DNA of 64,000 nucleotides from Nymphaea colorata (taxonomy: Eukaryota > Streptophyta > Magnoliopsida > Nymphaeales > Nymphaeaceae): NCBI RefSeq assembly GCF_008831285.2, contig NC_045145.1, positions 15,312,802 to 15,376,801 of the forward strand, in the 5' to 3' direction. Shown piece by piece: positions 50,101 to 60,800 of this stretch (position 1 is its first letter; each line of letters starts with the position of its first letter). The notes under the pieces are model-generated. The model was not told the DNA's origin and made no database searches. It was given only the letters and a program-made list of their open reading frames with translations. The position numbers were made by a program, and so were the translations under genes.

Positions 50101-52396
50101 TAGTCTTTCCAGGGGCTGCAGTGAGGAGAAACGACCTCACACTTAGTGCATTCTCAGATGAATTCTGCAGATCCTTTCCTGAAAGAGTGAAATATTTACA
50201 TATTTCTGTGGTTTGGTCTCTAAGTTGTTTCACTACACATTTACTACCATGTAGATCATGCATATCTCATGCATGTCAAATAAGCTGATTCTGCATCAGC
50301 CGTAAAGTGTTTTGGTATGGCTTTTGAAACCTGATTTTGACTATAAGCAGGCTCCAAATGTTTGTTATTTCATCACTTGTCTAATATTCACAAGTTGGCT
50401 TACCAGATGAGTGGAGCCCTTGTGAGCAATAGTTTGGAATTTTACCCTGTATATAAGCAACTCAAACTGGTTACTTTTTCCTATTTTCTTTAGTTAATTT
50501 TTTTTTTCTTTGGAAGGTGCTTTTGTTATTGAGCTCATACATGATAGATAGTGGTCGGTGCGATTGCTAGTTGTGAGACCATCACAAAAACTAGTCTGCC
50601 CAGGGGCTGCAGTGAAGAGAAACGACCTCACACTTAGTGCATTCTCAGATGAATTTTGTAGATCCTTTCATGAAAGAGTGAAATATTTACATATTTTTGT
50701 GGTTTGGTTTCTAAGTTGTTTCACTACACATTTACTACCATGTAGATCGTGCATATCTCATGCATGTCAAATAAGCTGATTCTGCATCAGCCGTAAAGTG
50801 TTTTGGTATGGCTTCTGAAACCTGATTTTGACTATAAGCAGACTCCAAATGTTTGCTATTTCATCACTTGTCTGATATTCACAAGTTGGCTTACCATATG
50901 AGTGGAGCCCTTGTGAGCAATAGTTTGGAATTTCACCCTGTATGTAAGCAACTCAAACTGGTTACTTTTTCCTATTTTCTTTAGTTAATTTTTTTTTCTT
51001 AGAAAGGTGCTTTTGTTATTGAGCTCATACATGATAGACAGTGGTCGGTGCGATTGCTAGTTGTGAGACCATCACAAAAACTAGTCTGCCCAGGGGCTGC
51101 AGTGAGGAGAAACGACCTCACACTTAGTGCATTCTTAGATGAATTCTGCAGATCCTTTCCTGAACGAGTGAAATATTTAAATATTTTTGTGGTTTGGTCT
51201 CTAAGTTGTTTCACTACACATTTACTACCTTGTAGATCGTGCATATCTCATGTATGTCAAATAAGCTGATTCTGCATCAGCCGTAAAGTGTTTTGGTATG
51301 GCTTCTGAAACCTGATTTTGATTATAAGCAGGCTCCAAATGTTTGCTATTTCATCACTGAAAGTTGCAATTACGCCTGAGAATCTCCTGTGCTTCTGCAT
51401 AGATACGTATTTGATATTGTCATTTTTTAGATCTTAAAATACTGGAATTGTCCCCACCCCCAAGATGTCCATTGCAGTCAAGAAGATGCTATCCATTCTT
51501 ATAATCAAACTTACCTACATGTTTCTTTTGGAAGTAATTTATGGGTTCATGTGAGGAAGTTTCATTGAATTACTGTGATTCATAAATTTGGGAACCTCCT
51601 ATAACTCCATCTTTGTAACAAGAACTCTTGAAGAAAGTTTCTGCAGCTGAGTCGATGCGACTCGAGTGTAGCTTGGTTTCACAAGTTGCTTTTTTTTTTG
51701 TTGAATCATAACTTGTTAATTGTTAATTATTAATTTTGTTGTTTGTGGACAACCACATAACAAATTATTTATTGCTATATATACATGCATGTCATACGTA
51801 CACACACACGCACGCACACACACACATACATATATACATACATATATATACATATGTATGTGTATATTTATATGTATTATATATGTACATACTCTCCACA
51901 TGTTCGCCCCCTGTGCTTTTTGAAATATGATCCCCACCACTGCACCTTTGTGGCATAGAACTCCATTTGTACATGTGCTTCTGTTCCAGATCTTGAAGTA
52001 CTGTTTTAGCCATTGGGATTTGCAGTATCCATTGCAATCAACAAATATACTAGTGTTAATGTTTGTGCAGGAAGATGTCACAAAGAGACTAGTGACTCTT
52101 GATGTTCTTCCAGGAGATGTCGTTGTGGAGATTCTAGCACGCATTGTTTCTTCGTCCCCAGCCATGTTGTCTGTTCTTGATCTTGCCAACATAAAGCTCA
52201 CGTAAGTTTTCTGTCATCTCCCACAAATTCAACTTTCAAGCATTCTGCTTGATTCTCTAAAGGGTTTGATTCAAATGTGGTGCGCAGGTGCAAGATGCTG
52301 CGTGAAGCTGCAAGGGATAGACGGGTGCTCAGACGAGCCACCATTGTGGATGGATCTCGAAGGCTAGGCTGGTGGCTGTACAGACAGAGCTCATGA
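47183..52396 (+). CDS. Small F-box-type protein gene with a 4.8 kb first intron
   Basis: Three exons: one ending at 47280 (GCAG|GTAAGA), 52071-52201, and 52288-52396 ending in TGA. Exons 2-3 encode LDVLPGDVVVEILARI, then DLANIKLTCKMLREAARD and RRVLRRATI, an F-box-like fold (LP-D-VVEIL, then L-NIKLTCK) of the kind that binds SKP1 in SCF ubiquitin ligases. The start is ambiguous. ATG 47275 followed by CAG reads directly into exon 2 in frame, giving 81 aa (246 nt including the stop). ATG 47183 (MGRMPTPMPRG, ending HFCEEC) is open to the donor but in phase 2, and would hit a stop early in exon 2 unless another exon intervenes. With 47275 as start the protein is nearly a bare F-box domain with no substrate-binding part. 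The family assignment rests on motif resemblance. Confidence 0.6.
48410..51357. repeat. Six-unit tandem array of a 490-bp repeat
   Basis: Equivalent points (GTGCGATTGCTAGTTGTGAG) recur at about 48594, 49084, 49574, 50065, 50556 and 51046, a period of 490-491 bp, with only scattered substitutions between units. Each unit starts near CATCACTTGTCTGA.ATTCAC and contains a T-rich tract (CTATTTTCTTTAGTTAATTTTTTTT) followed by a better-conserved, GC-richer half. Each unit holds an open frame of 73-74 codons on plus (RLLVVRPSQKLV, then DLTLSAFSDEFCRSF); four of the six also keep an 81-codon frame on minus. Neither resembles a known protein. The array lies wholly inside the first intron of the F-box-type gene. 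Confidence 0.95.
51795..51870. repeat. CA/TA-rich simple repeat
   Basis: Mixed (CA)n, (CG CA)n and (TA CA)n tract in the same intron, downstream of the 490-bp array. Overlapping open frames here on both strands are low-complexity artefacts. Confidence 0.8.
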
Positions 52397-54530
52397 GCAT
52401 TTTTATTCGATTGTGTAGAGACAAGAAATCAACTAGCAGCATGTGTTCTAGGCATGGTATGAATTTGTGGTTCTTTTTTTCATATTGCAGGTTTAAGCTT
52501 TTCATGCGATAATGTTCTTCTGTTATCTTCATAGGTTGCAACACACGCCAAAATTGAAACAACGATTTATAAACTATCAGCAAATACTGCAATGCATTCC
52601 TGATTAAGAAAAAGAATAATTATTTTACTAAATATTAGCAGTATATGAAACTATGCATCCCTTTTCTTCTTGTTTCTAAGGTGAAAAACTCTTTAAAAAC
52701 CATATCAAATCAATTCTGCCTCTCTCTTTCCTTTTTCATAAATCTGCGGTGTATGTATAATATGTTTTAGGATTCTATATTTTCTATTGGTGGGCCTACA
52801 GGTTGAATGCTATGGTAAGGGGAGAAAGGAAAAGGGAAAGTTGCACCTAGTGGGAGCTGCAAGGAAGGCTGCATGGAAGCCATGTATTTTCTTGGAATTT
52901 TGCTTAAGAACAAGGGCCATCAACAGCTGCAGGCATGGAATGGCTGGAGGGAGCTGCTAAAGTTGGAGGTGGTGGAGGTGCCGGCCTGGTCAAGAGTAGG
53001 AACAAGGTTGTGCAAATGCTAAGAGACCTATGGTTTCCAACTGCAGCCTCAACCATGGCACTGTGCGGATGATGAGTGCGGCGCACTAGTAAAAGGTGAA
53101 GCCTTTGCCTTGAGAGGTTGGTGGTGTGAGGAAGACATAGAAAATGACAGACACTTTTGCTCATCTCTATGCAGATCGATGTACGAATTCAATAAATTTG
53201 TAAACCAACTATGATCTAATTTTGGTGATGGCCTCTTGATTCTTGTCCCTATGCGCATCTGCAGCGCTTCCCCACGTATGACACCATCAGCATCTGGAGC
53301 GCCACTTTCTTGTCATACTCGCTGACAGTCTCCACGTTCCAATGAGGACTCGACGACGAAGACTAGATTGCCAAGGGATTTAGATCGGTACAAGATCCGT
53401 TGGAATTCGGATTCGGTAAATCCAAAACAGATCCATTTGCTGAGAGAGATTGAGGAAGGGTAGAAGATGATCTACTAGCCTTTTGGCGTGTTTACTGAAA
53501 TTATTGGACTGTGAGGTCTCACAATCGATTTCAAGAAGAAACACATGCATGAAGCACTATCAAATTAATTATTTCTCATGAACGATCGATTATATCCTAT
53601 TATCATGCTTCTGCTAACTATCGATCAACCGGATTAGCAATGCACCTATATGGACGGGAAAGAGATAAACACAGAAAATTGAAGACTTAAAGGATCATCC
53701 AAAAGGAAAAGGAGACTAGAATTTCGGTGCCCTAAATATGGGAGGAGATTATAAATGGAATCCGGCAAATCTCCTTAAGTTTCCATCAGTACACTGAGAT
53801 CATGCATGCAGTGGATTCTAAATCGTGAACATCTAGTCAGGATACCCAATTTTTGTTTGAATTTTCACGTACTTAGTTATTCCAAAATTGAAGCCATTTA
53901 AATTTCTAACGACAAACACTCCAGGAATCAAACATCGGACTTCTTTTAGCTCCACATATAAAGTCATTGCCTGTTGCCGCCAACTAATTTAAAATGCTTC
54001 CCCGCTCTATCCGCGAGAGCATATCGGCGGATCGATTCATCTCGAAATCGCAAACTTATCAAAATCTTCAATATTTACGATATTTTGGAAGTTTCATTTG
54101 TTTTGTTTTTTGAAAATACATGGAAGCACAAAGTAAGCAATGCCTTGCAAACGAAAGGTGTTTTTTTTTATCTTTGTTGATATCAAGATAACACCTTTAA
54201 GTTAAAAAGAAAATCTCAATATTTTATTGGCTTCTAAAATCTCGCAGTGAAAACTAAAGATTAACTTTCGAAACCGTCTACATTTGTTACCGTACACACA
54301 AAGAAAGAGAGAGAGTTGGCACTTACACAATTTTTTTTGCAGAAAATATAAAAAATTGAAAATGAAATTTTGAAATGGTTATGGCAATCCCAAAGTTTAA
54401 AATGGTAAGTCCGCTCTCCCTCCAAAGAAGCTACAACGGGGTGGAGGAAGGAAGGGAAGAGTAAATGGTAATCCTTCCTCTCATGTTTCTTCTAACTTCA
54501 GTTTCTTCATTTAAGAAAGCCCTTTAAGTT
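52397..54530. other. Intergenic region between F-box-type and PLATZ genes
   Basis: 52397-52620 is probably the 3' UTR of the F-box-type gene. A GC-richer block at about 52840-53400 is open on the minus strand. Part of it (about 53262-53350) reads NVETVSEYDKKVALQMLMV on that strand, which looks protein-like, but I cannot name it and it has no neighbouring exon. The rest is AT-rich and featureless. Confidence 0.4.
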
Positions 54531-54662
54531 ATGACTTCAATTGAAAAGATGAAGATTAGTGTTCCTTTCACTGGTGCATTCGCCACTTCATCTTCCACGC
54601 TGAGCAATACAGTTTCTGTCGTCTTGGATCTTGCCGATAAAGATTCAGGCGATGATACTTAA
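54531..54662 (+). other. Small open frame upstream of PLATZ
   Basis: ATG at 54531 opens a 43-codon frame (MTSIEKMKISVPFTGAF, ending DSGDDT) that closes with TAA at 54660-54662. It is Ser/Thr-rich with an acidic end and starts near the expected PLATZ transcript start. It could be an upstream ORF in the leader or part of a first exon, but I see no good in-frame donor in it. Confidence 0.3.
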
Positions 54663-54863
54663 TCGTTGTATTTGTTGGTCCTTCGTTTCTTGTTCAATTC
54701 GTGCGATCATACGGTCGTAATTTTGGAAGCTATCTCACGAATATGTTTGTTTTGATCATGGTGAATCCCCGTGTTGTCTTTCTCTTTAATTTCTTTTTCT
54801 TTTCTTTTTTTCTTTGTCCCCTTTTGCAACAAGATTCACAATATTTTGGTTCTTGTTCTGCAG

Positions 54864-56315
54864 GATCAGAATCAAAGTATTGAATGCGGAGAAGTTAAAG
54901 AGAATGTAAGTAATTTCGCCTCAATCCATCATTCAGTTTCTAATCGCATGAAGGAAGCTTCGAATTACTTAAAAGAATAAGAAATTATAACCTTTCTTTT
55001 TCTCTCGTACACGTTTAATGCAGGAACACCCTCCTGCTTTGTCATTGTTCCTTCGAGATATTGATGATTACTACAAGGAAAAAGTTTTCTTCCATGTTCT
55101 TTCATGACCATTCCTTGTTTCGTGATTGCACGCTTTTTCCTTTTGTTCTTTTATTTTTCAGCCAGGACTCTAAAATTCTCGATGCATTGTATTCACTTTA
55201 GTTTCCTTTTCTTACGCCTGTCGTTATTTCATGTTTAGCATTTGACAGTAACAGGAACTCATGTTTAATTTTCTTCTGTTATTTAATGTAGAGTATATCA
55301 TGTGGTAAAATATTTTTCATAAAATTATCAACAGAAATTGATACGATTTCATCTGGCAATAATTGCGCCCTTCATTTTTTTTTCGTTGTTTGTGATATTT
55401 TGTCTGCTTCTTTTCCTGTTTAGGAGGTGAATTCGAGAAAGCGGGCGCACAAACCAAATTGGTTGGAGGAGTTACTGAACGTCAAGTTCTTCAAGTCTTG
55501 TGTGGCCCATCGAGAGCTACGAAAGAACGAGACCAACATGTTCTGCACGGAATGTGTTAGAAGAATTTGCCACCATTGCCTTCCTCGCCACACTCTTCAC
55601 GACACTTTACAGGTCCGGAAGTATGTCTATCAGGATGTGGTCCGTCTTCGCGACATTCAGAAGCACTTAGATTGTTCTCAAGTTCAGGTAACCAGAAATG
55701 CCATTAATTCTTACCAGATATATATGCATAATCTATTAATCGAAAGATGGTTTTCATAAAGGAGTATTGACAAGATCATGCATGATTTCTAATCTTAAAT
55801 TAAGTGATAATTAATTGCTTCTCAGTTGCTAATGAATATGCGTCTTTTTCTTTGTTATTGTTTTCTGTTGCAGTCTTACTCTATAAATAGTTCTAAAGCA
55901 GTATTCCTGAACCCACGGCCTCAGACAAAACCCCCCAAACCACTTGGAAGTGAATGCGTCACTTGCGGCAGAAGCTTGCAGGCGCCATACCGTTACTGCT
56001 CCATTGCATGCAAGGTAATTAAGTATGATATTACATCAAAAATTTGTGCCAATATATATATATATATATAAACCTAGTTTGATTTTTTTCTAGGTTTCAA
56101 GCTCCACACCCTCTCCTCCACCGGAAAAGGAGGATCCAGAGGTCAAATGTGAAGAAGCTACACGAAGCGAGGTTGATGTGAGGGTGAGTGAAGAAGTTAC
56201 GAGGAGCGAGGTTGAGGTGAGGCCGAGAGAAGAAGCTACAACGAACGAAGTTCCTGTGAGGGTGGTGAGGAAATCACGAAGAAAGGGCTTCCCTTGTAGA
56301 TCACCTCTTAGGTAG
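54864..56315 (+). CDS. PLATZ: PLATZ zinc-finger transcription factor
   Basis: PLATZ proteins are plant-specific zinc-dependent DNA-binding proteins that repress A/T-rich promoters or act with RNA polymerase III. Confident exons: 55424-55687, 55874-56014, 56094-56315 (TAG), all phase 0. They encode WLEELLNVKFFKSCVAHREL, then KNETNMFCTECVRRICHHCL, H-TLHDTLQVRKYVYQDVVRL, KAVFLNPRPQ, ECVTCGRSLQAPYRYCSIAC, and an acidic tail with three near-repeats of EEATRSEV followed by RRKGFPCRSPLR. The Cys/His pairs of the PLATZ fold are present. Upstream in-frame pieces with splice-like borders are 54864-54905 (DQNQSIECGEVKEN) and one starting at 55024 (EHPPALSLFLRDIDDYYKEK). Its donor (about 55078) is weak, and the initiator exon is not settled. 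Most PLATZ proteins start shortly before the WL-LL motif, so the 5' end may be simpler than drawn. Confidence 0.85.
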
Positions 56316-57825
56316 CTAGGGGTATCAAAGAATAATACCTTCCTTTTATTGGAAAATTATGTGTCACAATGTCATGCGGTACAAAGTACTTCTCTTTTTT
56401 CTTCTCTTTTTAGGTGTTATCGTTGAAGCTTGTTGATGCGTGAATCTCAGTTTTGGCCCTATATATGAAGATTGTAAGCTCACCTGTGAGCAGATAGATA
56501 TTTTCTTTTTATATGCACATATAAAGGTTGCCTTTTTCCCTCCTCCTTAGTCCTTCCCTCCTGAATCGAGCGGCGAGTTGGACTGTTTTTCTGATTATTC
56601 CGGGCGATCATGACAACATTGTCCGGGAACGAAGAGGATGACAGCTTGCCGTCCAAGCGTCATTGTCCATTTTCATTGCATGCTATGTTTATTTCTGGAG
56701 CGGAGGCAAATGTACTCATTGTGTGGGCAATTGCCCTCACTGACAAAAAAAAAAAATCTTATTTTTATATTGATATTTTCAAACATTTTCCCTCATTTAT
56801 ACATTAGTGCAACCTAAAAATTTAACATTTTCTGACTCTGCTCTTGGTTTAGTCAGGTACACCTATGCTAAAGAAACCCAGATCAGATTACTAATTGTGT
56901 TCAGAGAATTGAATCAGAATTTGAGCATGTTATTCAATTGTGGTTTGATAAGCATCCAATCTTATTATGTTTCTAAATTATAGAGTCCAAACACGAGTTT
57001 AAATCAAATTTGCTAAATTTTGGATCCTACCTCATGAATCTGAACCATTTACATGGATCGCTATTGAGCTTTCTCTTGAGTTAAGCCAGCTTGTGCATGC
57101 ATGCCGTAGTGTGGACTTAGTTGGGGAGGCCTATGAGGATAGAATATGTAGTAGAGACCCTCAAAAATATCAACGGCTCTCAGCCTCGAGGGGCAGACCC
57201 TTTGATTATAGCAAGCACCGACTTAACCGGATTTGACGATACTTGCACCCCACTCAAATCCAAGACCTTTATAATTATTTTGATGAGGCTGTGCAAGTAT
57301 CGTCAAATCCAACAAAGAATTATGGAATTAAACATGAACTTTAATTTTAAAATTCCACAATTCCAACCTCGTTAAAAAAAAAATAAAATCGAATCCATGT
57401 TTAAATGTGATTTCCGATCCAATTTTGGGTTCGGATCCATCGAAGTTAGAGTTGAGGATGCTAGATCCATGTTTAAACGTGTATGTTCACCTTGCAAAAT
57501 CACCCAAAATCCTCATCGTCGCGCTGTTTGAGCTTGACATTAAAAGGGTCACCCACCCACGGCATGATCCAATCCAATCCAATCTGTAAAATGTTGGGGC
57601 TCTTCTCTTCTTCGGCAAAAAGGATGATCAATATATAAATATCGAAAACCATGAGCCTCATTTTAGAAATATAGAGAAAAACTGGAATACTGAGCGTATA
57701 AAAAAAGGGGCGGGTCGAGGGGCTGGAGGTTAGAAGCTCCTTTCCCTCCCTTTCTGTTTTTGTAATCAATAACCATCCGATCGCTCTGTGGGACTGGGAG
57801 GCTCTCCTCCTTTGATCGGAGGCTG
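56316..57825. other. Intergenic region downstream of PLATZ
   Basis: Begins with the PLATZ 3' UTR. An open frame at 56610-56807 has no recognisable content. Contains a perfect inverted repeat at 57229-57310. The last 200 bp before 57826 may be the promoter or an upstream intron of the next gene. Confidence 0.5.
57229..57310. repeat. Perfect 20-bp inverted repeat with 42-bp loop
   Basis: Left arm 57229-57248 (GGATTTGACG, then ATACTTGCAC) and right arm 57291-57310 are exact reverse complements. Pairing stops at both ends of the arms. The spacer is 42 bp. A transcript could form a long stem-loop. Confidence 0.97.
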
Positions 57826-60800
57826 ATGTTTTTCAGTGTGGAGTTCCAAGAGGATCCAACAGATATCAGGGACTGTTTGGATGCTTTTCTCAAAAAGAAT
57901 CTTGTACAACTTGTTGGAGAAGAATTGCTTCCTCAATCTGAAGCTGATAAAATTGTTGGTAAGCTTCGAGAATTAAGGGTACCCACCATCCATCTTTGTT
58001 TTTCTTAATATTATGAATTTTTATGTGTGACATAGGCTTTATGATAATCATTTGGAAAAAGTTGTAGTTTGCAATCAGTTGCTTTTCTTGCCTGTACTAT
58101 CTTGCTACAATTTTTTTCTGATTTTAGATATCTTGCATGAGTCACCCCCCGAGTTTCATAAGAGGTCATTCAAACATGCTGTTGACTCCATTCACTTGAT
58201 GGCTGCTGGTCATCTTTGGTAGGTGGGGGATGCTAGCAATTTAATCACACACACACACATGGGAAAAGGGTTGGTTGAGGTTGGCTGAAAATCAGGTGAA
58301 CTTTACATGCACACACACACACATGTGAATCGTTTCTATATTTTGTTTTTGTCACTTATGCAATCTCTCTTAGATTTTTGCTATACTGATACCATTGATG
58401 CCCTTTTCAATTTGTTTAAGCAATCTAGTTCAGTGTTTTATGGGTAGAACATGATTGTTATGACCATTATCCACCACACAACCATCTTAACCAAAAAGGA
58501 AATCTACTAGGTATAAGGCTGGCCCAGGTAGTATATTATGGTGTTGCACAAGGTCTGGCTAAGTTAGGCAGGCCAAGCAAAGAGAGCGGTTGGAAGAGTA
58601 AGTTGAGCATGGCAACCTTAGTAGGACTAGCATGGATGAGGTATTATTTCCACCAAAAATTTTTCAACAATTAAGTCTTCCTCCCTCTTTTCTTAATGGT
58701 TTTGTCTTTATTGTGAGGACGAAGCATTGAAGATGAAGAAAGTGAGAGAGAACACATGCGATAAAATGAGACGTAAAACGGAAGAAAATGAAATAAATAT
58801 TCATAAAATTACCTATTCATTTTTGCTTGAGTCGAATCAAGCTTAAAAATTTGAGTCAATGAACTTGAACTCAGCTCGACTAAAAAAAGTAGTTGAAAAA
58901 TGAGCTCAAGCTTGGCTTGTTTATTAAAATAACCGGCTTGAACTCTATGTTTTCAAGCTGAGCTTTAACGAGTGGAGCTCAGAAGATAATTTCTTTTGTT
59001 CAGTACTCATCTTTAAAGCTGATTGAGGCTAAGTATAGGAGTTGATCAAGGCTAAAAACCTCCTTGAATGGAAGATTCCTAGTAGGACGTTGATGGTGAA
59101 AACTGTGACACCGGTCAAATTGGACGAAGCCAATTGCATGTAGTCAAAGTGTCTTGAGATGCACATCAAAGGAAGACACCTTTGGGGCTACATTAAAGGT
59201 ACTACTCTTCAACCATGTATCCTAAATTCACTAAAATTGGAAGTGGAGAAGAAAGAATTGTAGAAGGGGATAAAGGAGAACGAATTTTAAATGATTATTG
59301 TAAGTTTGAATGATTGGGAAGCTAAGAATGCAAGAACTAGGAAATGAATATGGAGATTAGGATAACTCAAAATCTCATTCACAATGAAGAGGCTAATGAA
59401 CCTTGGGAATACCTCAAGTGTGTGCTCGTCCAAAAAGATATGGTTTGAAAGTGTCGGTTTACTTTATGGAAATATCAGTTGTTTGGATGAAATTGGTCAA
59501 CCTAATGCTAATCTTGTGATTGATTATGATTGCCATGAAAATAGATGATCTAAATTTTAAGAACTGAGTTTCTTTCGATGCCTCAAGGTTTAAATACACA
59601 AATTTGAACAAGTTAGGGCTGTTATTTTAATTGTTCGTCTCATCTTCTAGTTTATGAAATCATTACGAAATTAAGCGGGTTGGAGACAATATTAAGTGTG
59701 TGCAAAATTGAATATAGAGTTCCTATGACCAAAGAACAAGAGAAAATACTTGCAGCATTTAGACATGGGACAATATTAAAATTTACCCGCTTCCACATTT
59801 CAATAATCAAAATAAGGGAGGACATAAGTTGTATTACTTTTGCCAAGGACTGAGGCATATTAGGGCCCAATGTTCCATATTCAAGGCATCCAACCCACTT
59901 GAAGGATCATCAGTATGATGTTCTCTCCATGTCAAATAAATTTTGGGTATAGGATCGCCAGTTTGAGAAATTAATTGGTGACGGTTTTAGAAAAGGGTGT
60001 GTACAATTTTTTTATCTCCAATTATTTGTGTTTTAGTGTTGTCGAAAAGATGAAGACCTAATGTTAGAAACTTGACTTTGATATCCCCATCAAAATATTT
60101 TGGATTGAAGATCTCATATCAAATAAATGTGTATACATGAAAAGTTGAAATCTTTATTTTTTGGACAAAGATATATTTTCACTACAATATCCATCGAGCT
60201 TGTTTTTTGGGATGTTTGGTTGCCCATCCACATCCACATTATCATGAGGGATGGATTAGGGATCTACATTAACACCTAATTTAAGACCAACATTTAAGCT
60301 AGATCAGGTCAGACCTCTGATCCAGATTCTCGATCGAAAGTCGAAATCCAACACTTATAACGTATCAAATTAGATTTGTGATCCAAACCATATATCATAT
60401 GTCAAAACCCAACATTTTTACCAAACAAGATTAGACCCCTCATCTATACTAGAGATGCATAAGTGAAATTCAACCCAAATTGAACAAATAAACCAAATCA
60501 GATTTGACCTATGATCTAAACCTCAATTCTCAAAACGAAATTCAACACCAAATTCGGGTCAGATGAGACCTCTGATCCAACCCCATTTGAAGGATCATCG
60601 CATGATTTTGTTTTCTCATCAAATAAATGTTGGGTGTAGGATCGCCTTTTCGAGAGGTTTATTGGGGTAAGTTTTAGAAATGAATGTGTATATTATGTCT
60701 CATTTTTTTTATTTCCAACTATTTTTTATCTAGTGTTGTCGAAAAGATTATTATCAATATTTGCATAAAAGATAATGTTAGAAATTTTACCCTTCCAAAG

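Noticed and set aside
48410-51357. CRISPR-like interpretation of the regular array
   Set aside because: Units are 490 bp, contiguous without unique spacers, and in a plant nuclear intron; this is a tandem satellite-type repeat.
51716-52201. 161-codon minus-strand open frame near the F-box exon
   Set aside because: It is antisense to the F-box exon and runs through a CA/TA simple repeat; an artefact.
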